NCBI GenBank assembly: GCA_008694505.1
Contig: VZDJ01000346.1
Span: 12,449,402 to 12,513,401 of the forward strand
Direction: 5' to 3'
From: Cyanoderma ruficeps
Taxonomy: Eukaryota; Chordata; Aves; Passeriformes; Timaliidae
DNA length: 64,000 nucleotides
The number at the start of each line of letters is the position of its first letter. Within the stretch, counting starts at the first letter, position 1. Below are positions 36,701 through 47,110 of this stretch, in pieces. The notes below the pieces were generated by a model that saw nothing but the letters and a program-made list of their open reading frames with translations, did no database searches and was not told the DNA's origin. A program made the position numbers and the translations under genes.

Positions 36701-39343
36701 AAAAGTGTTATTATGTGGTGGTTCCAGCAGCTGAACTTTAAGAAATCAGGAAACTAGTGGCCTGATTAACCATTAATGTCCTCATTACTACTTTATTCTC
36801 TAAATTGTTTTAGGAAGAAATAAGGTAAAACTTTTTATAACAATTCCTGCAGTGATACACGTTGATTTTCACAGTTCAAAGAGTTCTGCTGAAGAAAGTA
36901 CCTGGGCTTCCTCAAAGTGTCCACAAGGAGCAAATACTCTTACAGCTTTCAGGGCATTTGTACCTTTCCTTTGGCAGCTGAAGCATTGCCACACCAACAG
37001 CTTTGGAGTTTCACTCCCTAAAAAAATGTCTTTCCAAAATCAGTCATTTTTGATCAAAGGAAAAGAAAAAAGTTTGTACATGACACTGTTCTCAGAAGGC
37101 CTTCACTACTCTTTTGTCTCTTACTGTCTTAGAGCAAGATAATTAGAAAAATTACTGTAAATGGTACAAAAGGTAAACACACCCATTCAATTGCTATTGA
37201 GCTGACATGAAGCCTCTACAAATTCTAGAGAATACACAGCTAATTGTCCAACTAGATGAAATTTTGGTTCACATAGAAAAATAAAACTTCTATCAGTAGA
37301 TCCACACCCTTCTTTAATAACCCTGAAAGATGATACAGAGATGCTGACTTGAACAACTGTCTAAAAAAGAATAATCATTTTTAAGTGGTTCTTTTGAAAC
37401 ATGTCGCTCCCAGCTTTGAAGTGCACTCACTGATGCAGACAGTTATAACTCTAAGTCCAGCAATGCTATTTAAACCCTTATTCTACTCTATTCAAATTCA
37501 GTTGAGGAAAGTGTATCACTTTCAGGTTCTTTTTTTTATTATTTTTTCTAGAACAGCCTTCTCTAAATTAGCGAGGTTCTAGAGAAATTCTCTAAATTTT
37601 TGAGAGGTTCTTAAATTGCTCAATGAAGTGAGAAGGACTTTAGTTATATTTTGGCTCCTATTTCACATTCACTTTTAAGTTCTGAGATCCCATTACTTCA
37701 TGAACAAGTAATAATTACAAAATAGATAGATTTGCTTTTCATTTAAACCAACCAAGCAATTAAACTTTGCTGGCTTTGATAGGACTTCTGATTTTTGGAA
37801 ATAACCATCAAAAAGTTCACGTTTATCAATGCTATGAGGGATTAATAGCAACTCCTCTACAAAACACGACCAACCTATTCCAGATAAGCATCTCACCAAA
37901 AGAACTAGGAGGTGAATGTTTTATAAACTTGAGTCACAGTTTGAGATACTGTAAGCCTATGACATTGTAATAAAAGGGGGAGAAAGATCCCCTTCAAAGA
38001 AATTGAATTTCTTTTATCTCTCTGAAAAAATAATTCAGATGTTTGGAAGAAAACTAAGAGAAAAGTAAATCATTATTGTTTCACAATATACTCCACCCCA
38101 AAAAAATTATTCTGGAAAAAATGTATGAATCAACTTTTGTTTTAGAGCTTGAAATTTGAAGACCAATTACTTATTTAATTAAAAAAATTCCAGTTGAAAG
38201 AACTGTTCAGCATGTTATAAAATTTCTCTGAAAACACTATACTGTTTTTTGAGGCATCTCTGAGTTCTGCAGATGTAATAAATCCTCTTCTCTTTTTCCT
38301 TGCCACAGCTGTAAGAAAAAAAATGAACTTCATCTCCCAGGATTTTTCCATTTATACATCCAAGGCTCATGATCCACTGGCTTCCCCTGCTCTCAAAGAG
38401 GAATTATTGCAGCCTACGTTCAAGCTGGCACTGGATTGCAGACGCGATTAACAAAGTCTGGTGGCAGAATAATCATGTGCTGAGTGCTGGGAATTACAGC
38501 TGATAGCATCTATTCATGCCACAGAGAACATATAGAGAATCACCTTCAGTGACTATGGAAAACTGATTCAGACCTCAAATCAGGATGTCAGTAATTCGTA
38601 TTATCACACTGACAAAATCTGTAATGATCTTGAAACAACTTCCTTTTTCTTCAGACACACCTCCCTTTATTTTGCTATAGTACTTTCTTTTAGCTAGAAA
38701 CCTCCCACCAGTTATTCCAGTTGCCTAACCAGAGCAATGACCTGAAGCCCGACACAGGACTTGCTTAGATATTTTTCATCTGTCAAGTTTTTACAGCCTA
38801 GAAATTTCTTCAGCCATCAGTTATCAAATACAAAGACTTTTTTTCCTGTTGTAAGTACACTCAAAGTGTTCTACTCATATATCACTCTTAGTGTTATATG
38901 GCAGAGTTGCAAACTGATTTTTAGTGCGTATCCCTTGCACAATGTTTTGCAATGCTTAACATTAGTCTCTATATTTGACTAAACTGTGGTTTTTCTCTGC
39001 AAACCCTAACAGAAGTTTTTTCATCTTGTTTAGATGTTATAACGAACAGATCGTAAATAAGGAGATAGTAAAATAACTTGGCCCATAAATTCAGAGCAAA
39101 AATAAAAACCCAGAAATTAACCATCCTTTTGGTGTTTATAACTAGCTTTGTTTTAGAAACCCTTTAAACATTTTTCATGTCAAGTAGTAGATAAATGTAG
39201 CAACTTTGTCAGTATTGAAGATACTATAGTATTAGAGATGCAATCTAGCTTCAGGGCAGCTATGCTAGATGTGATCAAAGCTGCTTGGCACTTGCCTCTA
39301 GCCAATAGCTAAGGTTTCATTGTGCAACATTTAAAGCAATGAA

Positions 39344-39735
39344 TTAAAAGAGTTTGACAGTTTTTATAGTACTCTTTCTACTGTGCTGAACTTTTTGTAT
39401 AAGTACAGTTGGCAACCCATTCAAAATGTTCACATTTGTATCTGACAGAGAAGCACAATAATTTAAGAGCTGGCTGCCATTTTCATCAGGAGCTAGTCTA
39501 ACAAGTGCCATGGTGTTAACACGGGATGTTGAAGTCATTGGAAATCCCTGGGATCTTTATGTTCCATGATAGCTTCAAGCAGCTGTTGGAGTTGCAAGTT
39601 GTGCCCCTTGTTTGAACTTCTTAAAGTTTTTAAGAAATCTGACATGATGTAAAGCACCTGCTTTGGTGTCCTACTGCTGCTGCTTTTTGCAACTGGATAC
39701 CTCTGGTTTGGCACCAGGTTTGCAGAAGTCATCAC
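39344..39735 (-). pseudogene. Unassigned coding-like relic in two adjoining frames
   Basis: Two minus-strand ORFs of 66 and 64 codons meet end to start: the first (39735 to 39535) stops in CAATGA, and the second starts at that same ATG (39538 to 39344). The first contains MSDFLKTLRSSNKGHNLQLQ and the second VNTMALVRLAPDENGSQLLN. The residue make-up looks protein-like and not repeat-derived, but I do not recognise the family. It may be a decayed retrocopy with one frameshift, or two chance ORFs. It is in sense orientation to RSPO2. Confidence 0.2.
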
Positions 39736-41879
39736 ATTTATGTGTATGACTAGCTAAGAATGCCAAGGAATGCTCACAGGAAACCAATAAAAGGCTTAAA
39801 ATAGACAAATATATGAACAGCCAAGTCAATAGAGTTGTGTAAGTAGCACGAGTGATCTAAAAGCTTGCTATTGTGTCTGCAATATTTCTACACAGTAAAT
39901 AGATGTACACAACATACGACTCAAGTGTCAAACTTGAAGGTGCTGTGTAAGGCTGTAGAATAAACTCAGCCTCATTTGAACCCCAATAGCTTTCTACCTG
40001 ATCCACACTTTATAAAGAAACAGAATCTGATAAACTCTCACATTAAATGGCAGAGATGATGATGTAAGATACTAACTCAGTGGAAGGCACTTTAAAACAG
40101 TTTTGGGACCCTTTCAAAATCTAAACAGCGCTAGTTTAGACACATAATACAAATATGTTTATGGTAGAAGATTTACTGCAGAAAGGGGCCTTGCATTGTG
40201 TCTATCATAATTAATACTGCTTCTGTGTTTGATCTTTAGGTGCAGAATGTTATACTGACACAGGGAAAGTACTAAGATATCTCAGTGGTATTGCATTGCT
40301 CTTTACACGCTATTACTCAGTTTAGGCTAATTTATTCTTAAGACTGTGCTCAGAAAATTATTTAAACCTACTCATTTTTAATGAGTACAATACCATGTAA
40401 CATCAATGGAGAGTGGGGATGCCCCCTGTTCATCATGAGAAATTCTTGCTTTCTCTCACTCTTCCTTTGCTCAGGTTCCCACTCCTTTACCAAACACTTT
40501 TGCAGTATTTTTGTACTTCTTCAAAATGAATCAAGAATTCAAAGTGTTCAAGAGGAAGTTCTTTACATTCACCTCTGAGGTGTAAAGCAAAATGTACTAC
40601 AGAAATCATTGGTGCCCAAATTTTCCAGTCTGAAATAAAATTATCTCAAATTATCTCAGAAAGCTCTAAAAAGACAACGACAGCAATGACAACAACAACA
40701 AAAAGGCAAAACCAAGCAACAATTTAAAAAAAAAAAAGAATAGCAGATCTGTTGTTCCATTCCCCTTTTTCTGCTGTGCACGAGAGGTAAAGATGCAGTT
40801 GTATCTAGAAGCTTTCTGTGAAGGACTTTCACTGCACAGCCTTAAAAATCAGTGCAGTTGACTCCAGCCTAGTTCTAGCACTGGTGGTCACACAAATGAG
40901 AGCAGCTGGGGAGATTGTTCCTTCACATATTCCCTCCTGGCACTCCTTCACTCCTCCAGCCGTATGCTGCAAGTTAATTAAATTAAATCTGGCCTGCAGT
41001 GGAGTACTGGAAGCTGCTGCATTTATGCATCGAGCAGTGTGCCCTTCCAGAGTTATTGTGAGCCTCTGTAACAATTAGACAGGAATAAATCTCTCAAGAG
41101 AATGAGTCCCCCAAGTTAGCATTCTTGATCTATGCATCCATAGAGCAAATCACAGTTCTTCATCCCAAACACAGTACCTCATGACCTGAAAACATTATAT
41201 CTGCACAGCACCATGCCAGATCTAATAAATCGTGTGTCTCAGCAGGGACCATTAACTCCTGCACAGCATTATGCTGACACTTTTAAACTCTCCACTTCTT
41301 GTGCTACTTTATGCAGCATTGGCTTAGGAGTCACTGAACTACACATCACTGTAGAATTGCACACTCTTTGATTTTAAAAGGCATTGGAAACAATTCAGTG
41401 AATCAGCATGTGTAAATAGGCTTTACCTTCTCCCATTGGCTAACAAAGCCATTAATTAAGAACCATATGTTTGTACCTTCATGATTTTTTTCTGCCTAAA
41501 GAACTAAAGAAGAGGAAGAAGCATTCACCCTATTTCTCAGATTCCTTCCTTTCTCCTTCTCTTTCCTGGATTATTTGCCCTCCACATTTGCACTCTCTGG
41601 CTGTAGGATAAGAAGTAAGCAACTTCTGCTGAATTTAGCCTGAAGCTGTGAGGCTCCTGTCTTAGGCTACCTTAGGTTGCCACAAGCTGTCAAGCAAGCA
41701 GGCCACAGAGCATTCAAAATGATTCTCCAGAACAACAAAGCTATTGTGAAGGCTAGAGATGAGACATCACAATCACAATTACAGCAGAGTAATGAGTTTC
41801 TATCTTAACAGTCAAACAGCTGCAATTAGCTGGTGAACTCTGCTGGCCTACTGCAAGTAGCGATCTATACTTAGACAAC

Positions 41880-42930
41880 TTGCATTGGTACTGGATAAGG
41901 CGCACTGCACCCGATGGTCACTAACACAAATGTTCATTGACATCAGTGACACCAAGACTGGAGGAAACCTGTGGGCTGCTGTGATCACACACCAGTGGAG
42001 TTTGCAGTCCTCAAGGATACGGGTCAGGCAAACAGAAAAGTCAGGACCCTGAATTTTAGGAAAGCAGAATTCCAGCTGGTCAAGGAACTGGTCAATAGGA
42101 CCCCTGGTCCTAGTTCTACTAGTCAGTAGAAACCCGTGGTTCCCCCCAGGAAACTACCCTCAGGGGCAAGGGGGTAGAACAGAACTGGTAGAAATTTTAG
42201 GATGCTCTCCATGGAGCACAAGAGCTCACGATTCCCAGGAGCAAGAAATCAGGAAAGAAACGCAAGAGAGCGGCATGGCTGAGTTGAGACCTACTGGTCA
42301 AACTAAAGAGCAAGAAGGAAATGCACAGGCAATGGGAGCAGGGCCAGGTATTCTGGGAAGAGTATAGGCACTCTGCCTGGTTGTATGGAGATGGAGTCAG
42401 GATGGCCAAGGTACAGCTGGACTTAAACTTGGCAAGGGACACAAAGAATAATGAGAAGGGCTTCTACAGGTGTGTCAGTCAGAAAAGGAAGGTCAAAGAA
42501 AGTGTCCCCCCTGATGAGCAAAACTGACAAAACTGGTAACAACAGATAAGGAGAACACTGAGGTACTCAACATTTTTGCCTCAGTCGTCACCAGCAACCT
42601 CTCTTCCCACACAACTTGAGTGAACAGACTGGAAGATGGGGGAGCAAAATCCATCCTACTGTAAGAGGAGATCAGGTTCATGACTGCCCAAAGAACCCGA
42701 ATGTACATAAGCCTATGGAGCCTGATGAGATGCATCCCAGAGTTCTGAGAGAATTGGCTGAATGAGTCACCAAGTCCCTCTCCATATGTTTGAAAAATCA
42801 TGGTAATTAGCTGAAATACCAAGTGACTGAAAAAAGAGAATCATTATACTTGCTTTTGAAAAGTGCAGGATGCAGAACCCTGGGAAATACAGACCTGTCT
42901 GGTTTACCTTTGTGCCTGAGGATACCATGA
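41880..42930 (+). mobile_element. CR1 LINE internal fragment (endonuclease end to RT start of ORF2)
   Basis: The plus-strand translation, with several frame changes and stops, gives HTPVEFAVLKDTGQ, RTLNFRKAEFQLVKELV, YRHSAWLYGDGVRMAKVQLD, LNLARDTKNNEKGFYR and then CVSQKRKVKESVPP, followed by MHPRVLRELAE-like and NHGN-like words. These are the linker between the endonuclease and reverse transcriptase domains of CR1 ORF2. The copy stops just after the GNYRPVSLTSVP equivalent and has no CR1 3' end, so it is truncated on both sides. Confidence 0.93.
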
Positions 42931-45519
42931 AACAGTCGGGATGTGGTCCTTGTACCAATGCTGTGAATACAAATACTATCTGTATAGCCTAATAGGTTTA
43001 TTACTTAAGTAGAAACTTTGTGCAAAGAAAGCGTTATCAAACCTTTAAAAACTGAGGAAGGCTGATTGCTCTCTAGTCATGCCACTCCTGAGGCAGATGG
43101 ATCTCCAGACCTGCCATACCCAGGCTTGTGGTTTGGCAGGGGATATGCACAGAACTGTGCCTAACTGATAGATCCTAAGGGAGGAAAATATAATCTCAGG
43201 CAGATGAGCACTCGCTGGTTTCTCTGCTGAAACTGAAATGGCTGAAATGGCTGACACCACAATGTACAAAAATAGCTCTTTGGTGAAGAATTAGAAATGA
43301 GTATGTATATGGCTTTTCCTCCTACAAGTGGATTGTGGTTTCAGAATGAGCAAGAGACAAAAGCCAACAGGAGTTACTTCACAAGAGTATGCACAATAAA
43401 ATCCATCAAGTACCTTTTATGGACAAATTCAATCTGTACACTTGGATCAGCCACAGCTCTTTTCAGTACTTTTATTTCCATGTGGATTAGCAGCTGGCTC
43501 TCCTTCAGTATTTTTAAACAACCTTGAATTGTATAATTGCCATGGGACCATTCTAACTCATACTCTGGTCATTTACAAGGATTTACACTCTGGTGCACTC
43601 AGTAATTCATTAAAAACAGATAACTCCCATAGGAGACACTTCATCACTCAATACTCATGCTACTTCTGAAATATGGTATGCTTAAAGAAACATATATTAA
43701 AATACTGATCTGGTCTAAGATATAATAATGGCAATAAATAAATAAATTGTGCATATTACCTTTTAACAATTGGGAAAACTATGTTAATGTCTTCCCAAGG
43801 AAATAATTCCTATTACTTTAATTAAAAAGGAGGATTGAAGGAAGGGAAAAATGCACTTGAGTTGGCTTTTCTGCACTGCCAGTAATTCCCTCGAAAGCCT
43901 TTAAAAATAAGTGGAAAATGTATCTTGCCAATACAATAAAACAATACATAAATTTCCAGAGGCTGAATCATCCTGATAAAGTACGTAGAGTTAAAGCCTT
44001 ATGTTCAGTATATATAGTCCATTACAAGATATGCTTTGGGCAGTGGTACCGAAGAGGAAAACTAAAACAGAAATCAAATTACAACAATTCTTTTCTGCAA
44101 AAGTGTTTTGCTAATATCATGAAAGGTACCCTCTACAGGTCACTTTAGACAGATTTAATTTCTAGTGTATGCACTTTAAAATTCTGCTTCATTCAAGGAG
44201 ACTGAAGTCCCTTAAAAGCTTTGAACCATAATCCACCAGTTAAAAAAGCAAACCAAAACCACACTTCACTCTAACAGCACCCCAAGGAAGTTTAGGTTAG
44301 TTATGTCTATCTAAGCTAAGTTACAGGTTTCAATATAAGTAATGCATTATTGCACAACGTTCACACAAATCCACAAATTTTAATAATTGTAATTGTAACT
44401 CATAGTAATATTTATCCTGACAAAAACAGCAAAAATATTTTGTAGGAGCACAGTGACACAGTAACAAGCTGCTTCAACTCCCATGCAAGAACCACTTTCC
44501 CATTTTCAAGGAAAATACAGACCCAGACACTGAACCTAAATGACCTAAATCTCCGAAGGGGTATTTTCAATGACTGTTGATATTTTTTCAGAGCACTTAA
44601 CTGTTTAACTGCTTACTTTAACTGACCTGATTCCAAACATGTAGAAAAAGGAGGAGGATCAGTCAACAGCTATATCTTGTTCACAGAGCTTTAAGAGCCA
44701 CCTCAGCCTTCAAACAATGTGATGTAATCTAGAAGCAGCAAAGAGGAGCCATTCCTCCAAAATCTGGCTGTTGGTCCTTGAGGGATGGTCCTTGGTTTCA
44801 GAATTGAACATGACTGCTACTCACACTGATGTTCAAGTTCATGTGGCTTATAAAAACTATTTCTAACTACTTTTCAAATATGAGTCCAATTGGATTGCAT
44901 TTTCTCTTTGGAAAATAACTACGGGATGGGTTGGTCCCAACAATATAAAAGAAAAATAACAGCAATTTTAAAAATCACAGGAAGTTTATACTTGAACTCA
45001 TTTTAATGAATACAAATCAATTGCTTGCATAATACAGTTATTTGCTCTCTTAGTCCCCCCCAAAAATTCACAAGAAATATCCATGTAATTTTTTGTTTCT
45101 AAGAAGAAAGATTACAGGAAACATGATACTTTAAAGCAGAAAAGAAAAATCAGAGTTTCTTGCTTCACTTGAGTTACTTTAAAGTATGCTATCAGTATGC
45201 TATAGTATGCTATCACACTGCCTAACTTTTACCTGCAAATCTAAGAAGCATCAGGTATAGAAGTGCTCCAACACAGGCACACCCATGCACTTCATCTAAC
45301 TGCCAATGGATGCCAATGCCATGAAAATATACCTACAAATTTGCTGTGCATTTCTATATTTTCCACTTTGAAATAAATAAAAACGATTTGTAAATAATCA
45401 TCTCTGAAATAAGCATACGAAGAGGAATAGAATTAAAATCAAAAAAGGGAGACTATTTAAAGTCTGAGGATTGGTAGAGTCATGGCTAATCCTGGTTTTC
45501 TTACAACTGACCTGATTTA
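42931..45519. other. Intronic stretch without recognisable gene
   Basis: AT-rich. A small tandem triplication of AGTATGCTAT(C) lies at 45183-45214. ORFs at 43045-44148 show no family resemblance. Confidence 0.6.
45183..45214. repeat. Three tandem copies of AGTATGCTAT(C)
   Basis: Copies of 11, 10 and 11 nt at 45183, 45194 and 45204, exact apart from one missing C. Seen directly. Confidence 0.95.
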
Positions 45520-45585
45520 AGCAGGAGGTTGGACTAGATGACCGTCTGTGTTCCTTTCCAACCTGAAACTACTTATGATTTGATT
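45520..45585 (+). mobile_element. CR1 LINE 3'-tail fragment
   Basis: AGCAGGAGGTTGGACTAGAT, GACCGTCTGTGTTCC and TTTCCAACCTGAAACTACTT followed by ATGATTTGATT are the CR1 3' end. About 65 nt remain. Confidence 0.9.
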
Positions 45586-45712
45586 TTCATTTTTTTGATT
45601 GTTACCAGAGATGAAAACATTTCTGCTCTTCTTAGAAGCTGGTACAAACTTAATTGACTATTGATGATGTAACTATACCACTTACCTATGTGCCTTAATT
45701 AAAATACACAGT

Positions 45713-46127
45713 CTAGTTGCAGGCACTCCCAGTGAAATCAGCAGTATTATGTGCTTCATTTTCTTCAGGGTCTAGATTTCCTTTACTATCAGTTTTCACT
45801 GGCTGCAGTCCCTTCTGAATGTGATCAAGGGTAGAAAAAGACCCACATTTTAATACTTGCAGCACAACATTCTCTGTACAAAGTAGATGCTGACAATCCA
45901 GACAAGCAGAATCTGCAGCTGACAAAGGCCTGTTTCCTGAACAAATGTACTAGCAAGCGTGCCAGGCTCTGAGGGTTAAGCCACACTGTAAAACAGTTCT
46001 TGTTTCCTGGAAAGCGTCCAAAATACATCAGACTACTATTTTGTCCTTTCTTGCTCCCACTTCTTAGGTCCTTCACAAAATGTGCAGAATGGCCATCAAC
46101 TAAAATACTCACAAAATATTTCCTCAT
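45713..46127 (-). pseudogene. Unassigned coding-like relic with one frameshift
   Basis: A 100-codon minus-strand ORF (46127 to 45825) contains HSAHFVKDLRSGSKKGQNSS and FGRFPGNKNCFTVWLNPQ. Near 45925-45945 the reading appears to pass to another frame (45925 to 45713) with AADSACLDCQHLLCTENVVL and DHIQKGLQPVKTDSKGNLD, ending at TAG. The CxxC-type cysteines and the balanced composition look like a real protein, but I do not recognise it. A decayed retrocopy is one reading; chance ORFs are the other. It is not bounded by a visible poly-A tail. It is in sense orientation to RSPO2. Confidence 0.25.
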
Positions 46128-46165
46128 TACTATTGCTTTCCCACCCTGAACTATGCAATTAAGTG

Positions 46166-46191
46166 TTTACAAGGAGTTTACTCCTTGTAAA
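46166..46191. repeat. Perfect 11-bp inverted repeat, 4-nt loop
   Basis: TTTACAAGGAG and CTCCTTGTAAA are exact reverse complements around TTTA. There is no T-run or gene end next to it, so a terminator role is not suggested. Confidence 0.9.
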
Positions 46192-46444
46192 TTAACGCTA
46201 AAGCGAGTTTTCCTTCTCCCCTTCAAAAGCTTTGACTCATGATTTGCAAACAAAAATGATGGGTTATATTTTCAGACAAGCTAAGGACATGTCTTCTTGG
46301 CCAGAGTGGCATGCAAAAAACACATCAAGAAGGTGACACCAGGATTCTAGCAGAGTCAGTACTCAGTGGAGGTACATTTAATGCAGTTTCTACCTGTCTG
46401 GTGAGTGCAAACAAGGGCAGATTTGGTCCAAAGCAACTGCAAAA

Positions 46445-46468
46445 TTAATCCATCACAATCTTCAATCA
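46445..46468. repeat. 24-bp direct repeat, copy 1
   Basis: The copy begins TTAATCCATCACAATC and ends TTCAATCA; it is identical to 48013-48036, 1,568 nt away. Its second half also forms a 9-bp perfect hairpin (CACAATCTT against AAGATTGTG) with the bases that follow, up to 46476. Confidence 0.95.
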
Positions 46469-46569
46469 AGATTGTGATCAACTGCCTGATCACAAAGATT
46501 GTTCACTGAGTTCTGGTGTTATATTTATTTTGATTGTTCTTTATTTCACACTTATGAAGAAAAGATTCA

Positions 46570-47085
46570 TTGTAGCTGAAAGGAACCTCATGAAATTCAA
46601 CAAAGTGTAAAGTTCTGCATCTGGGAAGGAAGTACTCCCTGAAAAAATATGAGCTAGATATGGACTGTCTCGGGAACAGCTCTTCTGGGAAGGTCCTGAG
46701 GAAACCTGAGCTAAATATGAGCCAACTTAGTGCCATAGCAGCAGTGATCACTTCCTTCAATCTGCTGACCTGTTAATAGAGCCTGACAGCAGATTAAGGG
46801 AAGTGATCATGTCCCTTTATGTGACATTCAACAGACCACATCTAGAATGCCATATGCAGCTTTGGGTACCCCAGTTCAAGAAGAGAAAATGTTGATAGAG
46901 TTTGGCACATCACCAACATGGTCAGGAACTGGAGTGTTTCTCCTGTGAAGAGAGACTGAAGGAATGGGGTTTATTGAGCCTGAAAGACAGAAGGCTTTGG
47001 TGAGCTGGAAGGATTTGGGGGTGCTGGTGGACGAGAGGCTGGTCATGGACCAGCAATGTGCACTTGCAGATGCATTAGTTTGGCA
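46570..47085 (+). mobile_element. Scrambled CR1 LINE ORF2 fragments
   Basis: Plus-strand CR1 ORF2 words are present but out of order. First comes the NLMKFNK segment (about 46576-46630), then RPHLEC and the CCCCAGTTCAAG region (about 46800-46880), then CEERLKEWGLLSLKDRR (about 46930-46995), and last DLGVLVDERLVMDQQCAL (about 47007-47075), which in CR1 belongs between the first and second pieces. The frames differ and stops interrupt them. It is probably more than one insertion or a rearranged copy. Confidence 0.85.
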
Positions 47086-47110
47086 CAGAGTAATATTCAA
47101 GTTTCAGACA

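Larger units (their letters stand above)
32766..41879. other. Intronic stretch without recognisable gene
   Basis: AT-rich, with a CAAAA simple repeat at 33694-33770 and a possible coding relic at 39344-39735. ORFs such as those at 33907-34254 and 36852-37142 have no recognisable domain. No repeat family could be named in the rest. Confidence 0.6.

Noticed and set aside
38270..38325. Minus-strand acceptor-like TTCTTACAG followed by a lysine-rich GKEKEKR reading, considered as the RSPO2 basic-tail exon
   Set aside because: The codons do not continue with the KRTPKAKEKRNKK-like order or the ATDRANQ-type end expected of RSPO2, and the phase does not fit the split glycine of the preceding exon.
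46166..46191. Hairpin considered as a transcription terminator
   Set aside because: No T-run follows it, and intrinsic terminators are not expected in a vertebrate nuclear intron.
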